DNA of 64,000 nucleotides from Curtobacterium flaccumfaciens (lineage in GTDB: Bacteria; Actinomycetota; Actinomycetes; Actinomycetales; Microbacteriaceae): NCBI GenBank assembly GCA_029689965.1, contig CP121450.1:1178001-1242000 (forward strand). Direction: 5' to 3'. The translations under genes and the position numbers were made by a program. A model generated the notes under the pieces. That model saw only the letters and a program-made list of their open reading frames with translations, made no database searches and was not told the origin of the DNA. Below are positions 30,845-39,228 of this stretch, piece after piece. Every line of letters starts with the position of its first letter. Position 1 is the stretch's first letter.

Positions 30845-31440
30845 CTACTCCTTGACGAGCACGACCTCGTCGAGCGGGAGTCGCGTGCGCGGTGCGACCT
30901 CGCGCTCGGCGGCCTTGTCGTCGAGCTGCGACGGGTCCGCCACGGTACCGATCGCGGTCACGGTGTAGGGCAGGAAGCGCTCGGGCAGGTCGAACGCGGC
31001 GCGGAGGCCCTGGGGGTCGATGCCCGCCATCTGGTGCACGTGCAGGCCCTCGGCGTGCGCCTGCACGGTCAGGGCCGCGAGCGACTGGCCCAGGTCGTAC
31101 TTCGCGAACGTCCGCTCGTCACCGTCCTCGGTCACGGTCTCCAGCACGCCCACGACCAGGGCGCTGGCACGGAAGGCCCAGCCCGCGTTGAAGCCGATGA
31201 GGTTCTCGTTGATCTTCCGGAACGTCTCGGTGCCGCGGCGACCGGCGATGAAGCGGCGGGGCTGGAAGTTGTTCGCCGAGGCGGCCCAGCGCGCTGCCTC
31301 GAGCACTGCGTCGAGCTGCGCGTCCGAGATCGTCGCGGTCTCGTCGTAGGAGCGCGGGCTCCAGCGTTCCTCGAGGAGGGGACGAGGGGCTGGCTGGAGT
31401 CGGTCGAACGCGTGAGCGTGCTGGAGTTCGTCGAGGTCAT
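30845..31440 (-). CDS. Nitroreductase family protein (one frameshift)
   Basis: FMN-dependent NAD(P)H oxidoreductase, about 198 aa. The N-terminal half carries RWSPRSYDETATISDAQLDA and EAARWAASANNFQPRRF (FMN-binding region); the C-terminal half has DLGQSLAALTVQAHAEGLHVHQMAG and a PYTVTAIGTVADP strand. One base is missing in the run at 31378-31381 (PLVPLLEERW). The ATG at 31440 has no obvious ribosome site. The natural substrate is unknown. Confidence 0.88.
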
Positions 31441-31621
31441 GATGCGGACAACGGTATTCGGGACGGACGCATTTCCGACCTGAACGACGTCACATGAAGC
31501 AGCACGCGCCCTACACGGAGCGGTGCGCGCGGCGGAACGAACCGGCACGCGCGGTGGAACGAAGCGGCACGCGCTGTGGCACGGAGCGGCACGCGCCTGG
31601 GCGTGGTGCCAGGATTGGGCG

Positions 31622-32545
31622 ATGGGTGGCGTGTTGACGGGGTTCGCGATCATCGGCGCGATCATCGCCGCCGGGTACGTCGTCGGCCGCATCGGGCTGC
31701 TCGGGCAGCACGCGCAGTTCGTCATGAGCCGCCTCGCGTTCTTCGTGCTCATGCCCTGTCTGCTGTTCCACACGATCGCGACGGCGGACATCCGCGTCCT
31801 GCTGTCCCCGATGCTCTGGGTCTCGCTCATCAGCGCGGGCGTCGTCGCCCTCGCGGCCGGCGTGGTCTTCCGCGTCGTGCTGCGCCGACCACTGGCGACC
31901 ACCACGGTCGGAGCGCTCGCGTCGAGCTACGTCAACGCGAACAACATCGGTCTGCCGGTCGCCGTGTACGTGCTCGGGCAGGCCACGGCCGTCGTCCCGG
32001 TCATCCTGCTGCAGCTCATCGTGCTCGCCCCGATCGCACTCACGATCCTCGACACGGCCACGTCTGCCGGCGGCGGCTGGGGGCGCCGGATCTCGGGGCC
32101 GTTCCGGAACCCGATCATCATCGCGTCGCTCGTCGGTCTGCTCTTCTCGGCGACGGGCGTCGCGCTGCCGACCCCCGTGCTCGAGCCGTTCTCGCTCGTC
32201 GGGGCGGCGGCGGTTCCGGTCGTCCTGCTGTCCTTCGGCATGAGCCTGCACGGTGCGGCTCCGCTGCGGGACCCGGCGATCCGGACGGACGTCGTCGTCG
32301 CGGCGTCGATCAAGCTCGTGGTGATGCCGGCCGTGGCGTTCGTGTTCGCCCGGTTCGTGTTCGCGCTCGGCGACCAGGACGTGTTCGTGCTCACGACCCT
32401 CGGGGCGCTGCCCGCGGCGCAGAACGTGTTCAACTACGCGCAGCGGTACGGCGCGGCCGTCCCCGTCGCCCGGGACGTGGTCCTCATCTCGACGATCGGT
32501 TCCGTGCCGGTCCTGGTGGCCGTCGCTGCGCTCCTGCACCCGTAG
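31622..32545 (+). CDS. AEC-family (auxin efflux carrier-like) permease
   Basis: 307 aa integral membrane protein, unbroken, about ten helices in two inverted halves. NANNIGLPVAVYVLG and GALPAAQNVFNYAQRYG mark the conserved discontinuous helices of the bacterial AEC/BASS-like fold. The ATG at 31622 is chosen as the first Met before helix 1, because the frame upstream is low-complexity Gly/Thr/Arg sequence. Bacterial relatives carry malonate or malate; the substrate here is unknown. The 180 bp upstream hold three degenerate copies of a CGGCACGCGC-type motif. Confidence 0.9.
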   Translation: MGGVLTGFAIIGAIIAAGYVVGRIGLLGQHAQFVMSRLAFFVLMPCLLFHTIATADIRVLLSPMLWVSLISAGVVALAAGVVFRVVLRRPLATTTVGALASSYVNANNIGLPVAVYVLGQATAVVPVILLQLIVLAPIALTILDTATSAGGGWGRRISGPFRNPIIIASLVGLLFSATGVALPTPVLEPFSLVGAAAVPVVLLSFGMSLHGAAPLRDPAIRTDVVVAASIKLVVMPAVAFVFARFVFALGDQDVFVLTTLGALPAAQNVFNYAQRYGAAVPVARDVVLISTIGSVPVLVAVAALLHP

Positions 32546-32575
32546 CGCGGGCGGCCGTCGGCCGACCGCCCGTGC

Positions 32576-32793
32576 GGTGCCGTGCCTCCCGTCCGTGGTG
32601 TGTGCGAGTGGGCCTTTTCGGTCACGGTCGGCGCGCGGGAAGGGCGGGTTCTGCCCGCTCGGCGGGCGGCGGGTGGTGTGTCGTGCCCGTTGGGTGGACG
32701 GGAGGCACGGGGCGGCCTGGTGCCGTGCCTCCCGTCCGTGGTGTGCGCGAGTGGGCCTTTTCGGTCACGGTCGGCGCGCGGGAAGGGCGGGTT
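32576..32793. repeat. 75-bp direct repeat pair with hairpins
   Basis: Copies at 32576-32650 and 32719-32793 differ at one base (offset 143 bp). Each contains GTGCCGTGCCTCCCGTCC, a relative of the GGAGGC palindromes, followed by GAGTGGGCCTTTTCGGTCAC. An imperfect palindrome spans 32696-32737. Together with GC-rich simple sequence to 32930 it fills the 428-bp gap before the next gene; nothing coding is evident. Confidence 0.85.
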
Positions 32794-32973
32794 GCGCCCG
32801 CTCGGCGCGCGCAGTGCGGCGGGTTCTGCCCGCTCGGCGCGCGGCGGGCGGCGGGTGGCGGGTGGCGGTAGCGCGTGTCGTGGCCGCCCGGCGGATTCTT
32901 CACGCGCTCGTAGCCTGCGGTCCCGGTCCCGCGCGTACGGTGGGCGCCACCGAACGAGGAACGGGAGGTCCCC

Positions 32974-33381
32974 ATGGACACGATGGCGATGATGAAGAGC
33001 ATGTCCGCGACCGAGATGCCGATGGCGATCGACGCGGAGACGATGCAGGACACGATGATGGCGATGAACGCCGCGTCGATGGCTGCGACGATGTGCTCCG
33101 CGAGCGACATGCGCATGGGTGCCGAGATGGCCACGTGTGCCGCGATGTGCTCGAACACGGCGATGCTGGCCGACACCGGCATGCGCATGATGATGCGCCC
33201 GATGGGCATGGACGCCGACACGATGCGCGCGATGCTCATGGCCTGCGTCTCGATGGGCAAGGCGTGCGCGGCCGAGTGCCGCACGCACGTCGACATGGAC
33301 GAGTCGTGCCGGTACTGCGCGGCAGCGTGCGACGAGATGGTGTCGAAGTGCGAGGGGATGCTCGCCTCGATGGACGCCTGA
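32974..33381 (+). CDS. Four-helix-bundle copper-storage-like protein, extremely Met-rich
   Basis: 135 aa with no signal peptide, so cytosolic. By hand count it has 32 Met (24%) and 10 Cys. The C-terminal half carries CxxxC and CxxC spacings (CAAEC, CRYCAAAC, then SKC) typical of the Csp/DUF326 copper storage family, whose helices line a core with Cys thiolates. The N-terminal half replaces many Cys with Met clusters (MMKSM, RMMMRPMGM), which would also bind Cu(I). GGGAGGT precedes the ATG. The role, buffering copper, is inferred from the family and composition; no copper exporter or CsoR gene adjoins it. Confidence 0.8.
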   Translation: MDTMAMMKSMSATEMPMAIDAETMQDTMMAMNAASMAATMCSASDMRMGAEMATCAAMCSNTAMLADTGMRMMMRPMGMDADTMRAMLMACVSMGKACAAECRTHVDMDESCRYCAAACDEMVSKCEGMLASMDA

Positions 33382-33385
33382 CGCG

Positions 33386-33643
33386 CTAGGCGACGCGCGC
33401 GGTGGTCCTCCGACCGCCCGCGCTGAGGATCTCCGCGGCCGGGTGGTGGGCGACCGGATCACCGATCGACACGGTGCTGTCGGCGTCCGCCACCCGCAGC
33501 TGCACCAGTCCGCCGTCGAGGAACGCGACCACCAGGTCAGCAGACCGGGTCTCCACGACGACGCCGTCCCGCCAGGCGCGGGGCGTTGCGTCGGCCATGA
33601 CGCGCTGGATCGGAAGGATCGTCGACGGGGTCGTGCGGAACAT
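33386..33643 (-). CDS. Small conserved hypothetical protein
   Basis: 85 aa, unbroken, converging with the Met-rich gene 4 bp away. No signal peptide or membrane segment. A beta-rich middle (RDGVVVETRSADLVVAFLDG, then LVQLRVADADSTVSIGDPV) suggests a small barrel; the C-terminus is HHPAAEILSAGG plus a basic tail. No family is recognised with confidence. AGGTGAAGCC lies just before the ATG. Confidence 0.6.
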   Translation of the reverse strand: MFRTTPSTILPIQRVMADATPRAWRDGVVVETRSADLVVAFLDGGLVQLRVADADSTVSIGDPVAHHPAAEILSAGGRRTTARVA

Positions 33644-33735
33644 GGCTTCACCTGCTCTCGGAGGGGTCGGTGCAGGAAACCTACGTCTCGAGCACGGCGG
33701 CCCTCAACGGAGGGCTACGCGGGGCGTAACAGAGC

Positions 33736-33755
33736 GCCCGGACACCCGTCCGGGC
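33736..33755 (-). terminator. Hairpin terminator after exonuclease III gene
   Basis: Perfect 8-bp arms GCCCGGAC / GTCCGGGC with a 4-nt loop, 23 bp downstream of the exonuclease stop codon. Confidence 0.5.
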
Positions 33756-33777
33756 TCGTGCGACGACCCGCCCGGGC

Positions 33778-34614
33778 TCAGAAGATCATCGGACGGTCGT
33801 CGTCGAGCGAGGTCTCGAGGTCGAGGTCGACCGTCACGGGGACGTGGTCGCTCGGCGCGTCGCCCTTCCGCTCGTCGCGGTGGATGCGGGCGTCGGCGAC
33901 GACGTCGGCGAAGGCGCGGGAGCCGAGCACGAAGTCGATGCGCATGCCCTCGTTGCGGGGGAAGCGCAGCTGCTTGTAGTCCCAGTACGTGTAGCCGTCC
34001 GGCACGATCGGGCGCACCACGTCCTGCAGCCCCCGCGCCGAGAACTCCCGGAAGGCGGCGCGCTCCGGTTCGGTGACGTGCGTGTGGCCCTCGAAGACGC
34101 TGACGTCCCACACGTCGGTGTCGAGCGGCGCCACGTTCCAGTCGCCCATCAGCGCCAGCGGCAGGTCCGGGGCAGCTGCCAGCCACTCGGAGGTCCGGTT
34201 CGCGAGCTGCGCCAGCCAGTCGAGCTTGTACGTGTAGTGCGGATCGCCGACCTCGCGACCGTTCGGCACGTAGAGGCTCCAGAGCCGGACGCCGTCCACC
34301 GTCACGCCGAGCGCGCGTGCCTCGGTCGGGAGGTCCGGCCCCTCGTGGCCCTTGAGGAAGCCGGGCTGGCCGGCGAAGTCGCGCTCGACGTCCTCCATCG
34401 GCAGCCGGCTGGCGAAGGCGACGCCGTTCCACTGGTTCAGGCCGTGCGCCTCCACCTGGTAGCCGGCGGCCTCGAACGCCTCGACCGGGAACTGCTCCGG
34501 CTTGCACTTGATCTCCTGCATGCCGAGGACATCGACGTCCTCGCGCACCAGCCAGTCGACGATCCGGCCCACTCGGGTGCGGACGGAGTTCACGTTCCAG
34601 GTCGCCACGCGCAT
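33778..34614 (-). CDS. xthA: Exodeoxyribonuclease III
   Basis: Mg-dependent AP endonuclease and 3'-5' exonuclease for base excision repair. 278 aa, unbroken. MRVATWNVNSVRTR at the N-terminus, metal-binding Glu in LGMQEIK, Tyr/Asn in LYVPNGREVGD, GDWNVAPLDTDV, the IDFVLGS strand and catalytic SDHVPVTVD near the end are all present. The Met at 34614 is chosen since the 19 residues upstream are not part of the fold. It is divergent from the Asp23 operon with 78 bp between starts. Confidence 0.96.
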   Translation of the reverse strand: MRVATWNVNSVRTRVGRIVDWLVREDVDVLGMQEIKCKPEQFPVEAFEAAGYQVEAHGLNQWNGVAFASRLPMEDVERDFAGQPGFLKGHEGPDLPTEARALGVTVDGVRLWSLYVPNGREVGDPHYTYKLDWLAQLANRTSEWLAAAPDLPLALMGDWNVAPLDTDVWDVSVFEGHTHVTEPERAAFREFSARGLQDVVRPIVPDGYTYWDYKQLRFPRNEGMRIDFVLGSRAFADVVADARIHRDERKGDAPSDHVPVTVDLDLETSLDDDRPMIF

Positions 34615-34692
34615 GGGTTCGAACCTACCGGTCTCTTCCCGGCACGATGGTGTTCGCTGGGAGTCCAGCACCAGACCGCATCGGAGGCACTC

Positions 34693-35150
34693 ATGGCATC
34701 GACGACGAACCGCGTCGACGGGACCGCGACGACCGGCACCGCGGCCGGCACCACCACGACGCAGGTGACCACCAAGGGCAGGACGATCATCGACGACACC
34801 GTCGTCGCGAAGGTCGCCGGCATCGCCGCCCGCGACGTCCCGGCGTCTTCGCGCTCGGCGGCAACGCGGCGCGGGCGTTCGGTGCGATCCGCGACGCGAT
34901 CGGCTCCAGCGCGCTCGGGCAGGGCGTCCGCGTCGAGGTCGGGGAGACCCAGGTCGCCGTCGACCTGACGCTCGTCGTCGACTACCCGACGCCCATGATG
35001 GAGGTCGCCACCGCCGTGCGCGCCGCCGTCACGAGCGCGGTGACCGAGCTCGTCGGGCTCGAGGTCACCGAGGTCAACATCGCCATCAACGACGTGAACA
35101 TCCCCGGGCTCGGCGGCACTGTGGACGACTCCGAGGGTCGCGTCCGGTGA
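34693..35150 (+). CDS. Asp23/Gls24 envelope stress protein (one frameshift)
   Basis: About 152 aa. Thr-rich N-terminus, then the Asp23 domain: GRTIIDDTVVAKVAGIAARDVPGV, ALGGNAARAFGAIRDAIG, VDLTLVVDYP, VTEVNIAINDV. One base is missing in CCCGG at 34839-34843. Asp23 proteins coat the inner face of the membrane through partner anchors and are induced by cell-wall or alkaline stress. It heads a five-gene run in which every junction overlaps by 4 bp (GTGA or ATGA), so translation is coupled. GGAG lies 9 nt before the ATG. Confidence 0.9.
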
Positions 35151-35338
35151 ACGCCACCGTGGTTGGCATGGGCGCCGGCGCACTCCTCGCGATCGTCGCG
35201 CTGACGCTCGGCTTCTGGGCGTTCGTCGTGGTGGCCGTCTTCATGCTGGTGGGCGGCCTGGTCGCGCGAATCGCGACGGGCGACATCGACTTCCGTCGGC
35301 TGCTCGACGTGCTGCGTGGACGCCGGAGCTCGTCGTGA
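35147..35338 (+). CDS. DUF2273-like small membrane protein of the Asp23 operon
   Basis: 63 aa. Two closely spaced hydrophobic segments (GALLAIVALTLGFWAFVVVA and VFMLVGGLVARIA) followed by a basic tail. This is the usual small membrane partner encoded next to asp23. GTG start overlapping the asp23 stop. The frame is intact. Confidence 0.82.
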   Translation: MNATVVGMGAGALLAIVALTLGFWAFVVVAVFMLVGGLVARIATGDIDFRRLLDVLRGRRSSS

Positions 35339-35724
35339 GCGAGGCCGCCGCCGCCGGGACCGGCGGTAGCGGCAGGACCGGCAGCGGTGCGCGTCCGGTC
35401 GCGGGGTACGACCGGATCGGTTCGGCCGCGCTCGTGCACACCGCTCAGGCGGTCGCCGCCGAAGCGCTCCGCGTGCCGTTCCGGGAGGCCCGTGCCCGGG
35501 TCGCCGACGACGGTCACGGTGCGCTGGCGGTCGAGATCACGGCCCCGCTCGCCGTGCCAGTGCTCGGCAGCCACGCGGTCCCCGACGAACCCGTCACCGC
35601 GACGGCGCACCGGGCCCGCGGCGCGATCGCCGAGCGGCTCCGGGCGATCACCGGCCGGCAGGTCGAACGGGTGACGGTGACGTTCTCGTCCTCCGTCGTG
35701 GACACACCGAGGAGGGTCCGATGA
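35335..35724 (+). CDS. Asp23-operon hypothetical protein with Asp23-like domain
   Basis: 129 aa, no membrane segment. After a Gly/Ala-rich N-terminus there is one alpha/beta domain (ALVHTAQAVAAEALRVPFRE, GALAVEITAPLAVPVLG, ITGRQVERVTVTFSSSVVD) whose strand pattern resembles half an Asp23 domain. GTG start inside the previous stop codon; stop inside the next start. Frame intact. Function inferred only from the operon. Confidence 0.7.
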   Translation: MSEAAAAGTGGSGRTGSGARPVAGYDRIGSAALVHTAQAVAAEALRVPFREARARVADDGHGALAVEITAPLAVPVLGSHAVPDEPVTATAHRARGAIAERLRAITGRQVERVTVTFSSSVVDTPRRVR

Positions 35725-36370
35725 GCGATCGATCGACCACGGCAGCCTTCCCGACCCGGTCCGCGACACCGGCTGCGCCGCCCCCGGGCACGCGCACGAC
35801 CGGGTGTACCGACGCATCGTCCGGCGTGAGACCAACGCGTCCCGCTCGGGCACCGTCGTCGTCGCGATGCTCGTCGTGCTCGTGATCGCCGCTGCTGCCG
35901 TGTTCGCCGCAGCGCTCGTGCTCCTCGACCAGCGCGTGCTCGGCATCGACCCGCGCGACGTCGTGGACGGCGCGGCCCGGGCGCCGCGGGGGCTCGACGC
36001 GACGGTCGCCATCGGCGTCGCCGCGATCGTGGCCGTCGTCGGCCTCGTGTTCCTCGCGCAGGGCCTCCTGCCGCAGCGTCGGCCGCGGCACGCGATGTCC
36101 TCCGGCCGGCTCGCCGTCGTGGTCGACGACGAGGTGCTCGCATCGGCCGCCGCCCGTGCGGCACGGTCGGCGACCCGTCTCGGTCCCGACGCCGCCGTGG
36201 GCACGGTCGGCCGTCGCACCGTCGAGGTGGTGCTCCGGCCTGCCGCCGGTGTCGACGTGCCCGCCGTCGCGGCGACGGAGGCCGTGACCGAGGAGTTCGC
36301 CGCCATCGACGCGGAACCGCCCGTCACCGCGCGGGTCCGCGTCCAGCCGACCGGGCGGGTGGACGGATGA
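35721..36370 (+). CDS. DUF6286-type membrane protein of the Asp23 operon (one frameshift)
   Basis: About 216 aa. Short polar N-terminus, then two membrane helices (nt 35860-35930 and 36000-36065) and a soluble C-terminal alpha/beta domain with RTVEVVLRPAAGVDVPAVA. This layout fits the DUF6286 proteins found in actinobacterial Asp23 operons. One base is missing between 35754 and 35800, in a Pro/Arg-rich stretch, where several C/G runs make the exact place uncertain. ATGA overlaps at both ends. Confidence 0.75.
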
Positions 36371-36960
36371 ACGCGACGAACCGCGCGGTCGGACGCACGG
36401 CGCTCGTCGTCGTCGGACTGGCACTGCTCGCCCTCGGGGTCGGCGCGATCCTGGTGCAGACCGTGCCGTGGGCCGGGTCGACCTGGCACGACTGGGCTCG
36501 TTCGCTGGACGACCTCGGGGCTGGTGCCGCACGCGACGCGTCGGTCACCGCCTGGACCTGGGTGCTCGGTGGTGGCGTGGTGCTCGGCGTCCTGGCGCTC
36601 GTCGTCCTGACGACGCTCGGCGGCGGTCGGGTCGGCACCGTGGTCGAGGACGACGGTTCGGCTGAGGGCGTCACCGGCACCGTGCGGATCGACGCCGCGG
36701 CCGTGCAGCACGCGCTGTCGTCGGCGATCGGCGTCATGCCACAGGTGGGTTCCCTGGCCGTCGACGTCTTCCGCGTCCGCGGGCGCCGGGCGATCCGGAT
36801 CCGGGTCCGCCCGCGCCGTGGGGCGTCGCCGCGGGAGATCACGACCGGGGTCGAGGGCATCGTCGCCGACCTCGACGGCCTGCTCGGCGACCAGTTGCCG
36901 GTCCTGCTCGAGATCGCCCGCGGCGGCTCGGGTTCGGGTCGCACGGACCGGGTGCACTGA
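36367..36960 (+). CDS. AmaP-like membrane protein, last gene of the Asp23 operon
   Basis: 197 aa, unbroken. Two membrane helices (about 10-30 and 65-90) separated by a short periplasmic loop, then a cytosolic domain (TGTVRIDAAAVQHALSSAIG, SLAVDVFRVRGRRAIRIRV). This is the topology of AmaP, the anchor that holds Asp23 at the membrane. Starts inside the previous stop (ATGA). The stop is 7 bp before the next gene, which is unrelated. Confidence 0.78.
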   Translation: MNATNRAVGRTALVVVGLALLALGVGAILVQTVPWAGSTWHDWARSLDDLGAGAARDASVTAWTWVLGGGVVLGVLALVVLTTLGGGRVGTVVEDDGSAEGVTGTVRIDAAAVQHALSSAIGVMPQVGSLAVDVFRVRGRRAIRIRVRPRRGASPREITTGVEGIVADLDGLLGDQLPVLLEIARGGSGSGRTDRVH

Positions 36961-36967
36961 GGCCCGC

Positions 36968-37832
36968 ATGCCCGATCCATCGACGGGATCGCGCGTGCAC
37001 GGCGCGACGTGGCGGTGCCACGAGTGGTCACCGCCGCTGCCGGTGGCCGTCCGGTGCAGGCGGTCTGGGTCAACGAGATCGGTGGACGGACGTTCCGCAT
37101 CGGGGAGGACGGTCACGCCGAGGAGTACGTCAAGGTGCTCCCGCACGCGTACGCGCCGTGGATCGTCGGCGAGGCCGCCCGGCTGACCTGGGCCTCCCAA
37201 TACGCGAAGGTCCCGGAGTTGATCGACCACGGGACCGACGACGAGGGCGTGTGGCTCCGGACCCGGGCGCTGCCTGGCTGGAGCGCCGTCGATCCCCGGT
37301 GGCACGACGAGCCCAGGACGGCGGTGATCGCCGCCGGGGAGGGCCTCCGGGCGCTGCACGAGACCCTGCCGGTGCTCGACTGTCCGTTCGAGTGGTCCAC
37401 GACGCAGCGGGCCGGTCGGGCGCGCGCTGCCGGAGCGGATCCGGAGGTACTCGGTCCGGAGCCGCCGGCGGATCGCGTGGTGGTCTGCCACGGCGATCCC
37501 TGCACGCCGAACACGCTGATCGGCGCGGACGGCCGGTGGGCCGGACACGTCGACCTCGACGCGCTCGGCATCGCGGACCGGTGGGCGGACCTCGCGGTGG
37601 CGACGATGGCCCTCGGGTGGAACTACGGCCCGGGGTGGAGCAGCTGTTCCACGAGGCGTACGGGGTGCCGATCGACGAGGGGCGGACGGCCTGGTACCGG
37701 GCGCTGTGGAACCTGGGCGACGACGGCCTCGAGGCCGCCGACGGCACCGAGACGACCGACGGCACCGAGACGACCGACGGTGCCGAGACCACCGACGGCG
37801 TCGGGCCCGTGGTGCGGGGGCCCGAGGGCTAG
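36968..37832 (+). CDS. APH(3')-like aminoglycoside phosphotransferase family kinase (two frameshifts)
   Basis: About 288 aa, small-molecule kinase with an APH fold. ATP-binding lobe: AVWVNEIGGRTFRIG, EEYVKVLP; catalytic loop VVCHGDPCTPNTLI; metal-binding HVDLDALGIADRWADLAV. The pattern GDxxxxNxL and ADRWxDLA match APH(3') enzymes, which phosphorylate kanamycin-type drugs. Chromosomal actinobacterial relatives often have other substrates, so resistance is not certain. Missing bases at 36976-36979 and 37629-37635. The C-terminus has an unusual near-repeat tail (three ETTDG units at nt 37745-37800). Confidence 0.8.
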
Positions 37833-39152
37833 AAGGCCACGCCGCGGGCCTGCATGAACGGCACCGGGTCGATCGTCGTTCCGTTGAGGTGGACCTCGAA
37901 GTGCGTGTGGCAGCCCGTGGACTGGCCGGTGGAGCCGACCAGGGCGATCAGCTGTCCGGCCGACACCCGCTGGCCGGGGCTGACGCGGAACCCGCCGTTC
38001 ACGATGTGTCCGTACGCGGTCTGCACCCCGCCCCCGTGGCTGATCCGGACGTAGTTGCCGTACCCGCCGTACCAGCCGACGTAGTCGACCGTGCCCGCGG
38101 CCGCGGCGACGATCGGTGTCGAGCAGCCGCTCGCGAGGTCGGCGCCGTCGTGCTTGATGACGGTGCCGTAGATCGGGTGCACCCGGTAGCCGTACGGGCT
38201 GATGACGTACCCGCTCGCCGGACGGACCCACCCCGTGCCCGACCCCGACCCCGCAGACCCGCCCGACCCCGAGCCGCTGCTGCCGGAACCACCACTGCCC
38301 GCAGCCGCCGCTGCCGCCGCCGCACGGGCGGCTGCTTCGCGGGCGGCCTTCGCCTCGGCTGCCTTCCGAACCTTCTCGCCCTGGGCGAACTCGGCCTCGG
38401 TCCGGACGCGGCCGGACGTCAGCGTCGCGAAGCTGTGCGTCGAGTCGCGCCTTGTTGTCCTGCTGCTCGTCGTATGCGCTCTGTACCTCGTCCGCGGCGG
38501 TCTGGGCGGCCTGCATGCGCCGCTCGGCCTCTGCCGCGAGCTCGTCGAGCGCCTCGGACGCCCGGTCGGCCTGTGCGGTGAGCGACCGGGCGACGGCGGC
38601 GTCGGCGGTCGCCGCGGCCTCGACCCGTTCGGCCTGCTCGGAAAGCTTGCTCAGCGCACCGAGGTTGTAGAGGAGGTCGCTCGCGTCCTCGCCCCCGGAG
38701 ATGACCGACGCGGTGACGTCCGCACCGCCGGACCGTGCCATCTGCGCGGCGAACTGGCCGGCCTGCGCCGCCGACTGCTCCGCGATCTCGGTGTGCTCCT
38801 CGGCATCGGCGCGGAGCCGCTGCTCCTTGTCGGCGGCGTCCTGCGCCCTGCTCTGGGCGTCGAAGAACTCGGTGCCGAGCCGCTTCGCCTCGGCCTCGGC
38901 GGCCTTCACCTTCGCGGAGAGCCCGGAGATGATGCCCTTGATCTCGGTGATCTGACCCTGCTTGGCGGACTCCTGCCCGCGTGCCGCCAGGACTTCGTCC
39001 CACGAGGGGTACGTCGCCGCGCGGGCCGCCGGGGCGTCGAGGACGACCGTGCCGAACAGACCGGCGAGCGCGAGGCCGGTGGCGGCCAGCCGGAGATCGA
39101 GCCGGAGGCGCGGCGCAGCGGCGAGGGCGGAGTGGCTGGTGGGGCGAGTCAC
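37829..39152 (-). CDS. Secreted M23 peptidoglycan endopeptidase with coiled coil (one indel)
   Basis: About 440 aa. Signal peptide (LRLAATGLALAGLFGTVVL, cleaved near AARA), then about 200 residues of Ala/Glu/Gln coiled coil of the EnvC/RipA-hinge kind, an Ala/Gly/Ser linker, and the LytM domain. The LytM domain has HPIYGTVIKHDGADLA (zinc His and Asp) and GCHTHFEVHLNG (HxH). Such proteins cut cell wall cross-links during growth or activate amidases. The coiled coil and the linker are in different frames; deleting one T from AGCTTC at 38429-38434 joins them (LDAQLATLTSGRVRTE). A GTG at 39152 or 39158 or the ATG at 39170 could be the start. Tail-to-tail with the APH gene, stops overlapping. Confidence 0.88.
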
Positions 39153-39228
39153 GAGCACGAGCCTATACATCCGTACAGGGTCGCCCGGGCGTCGCCGCGC
39201 GGCTGTGGACAACTCTTCCGGGGAGCGC

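Noticed and set aside
37745..37800. Repeated ETTDG units at the end of the APH-type kinase
   Set aside because: Only three short copies in a disordered tail close to a frameshift; not enough to call a domain or a phase-variable repeat.
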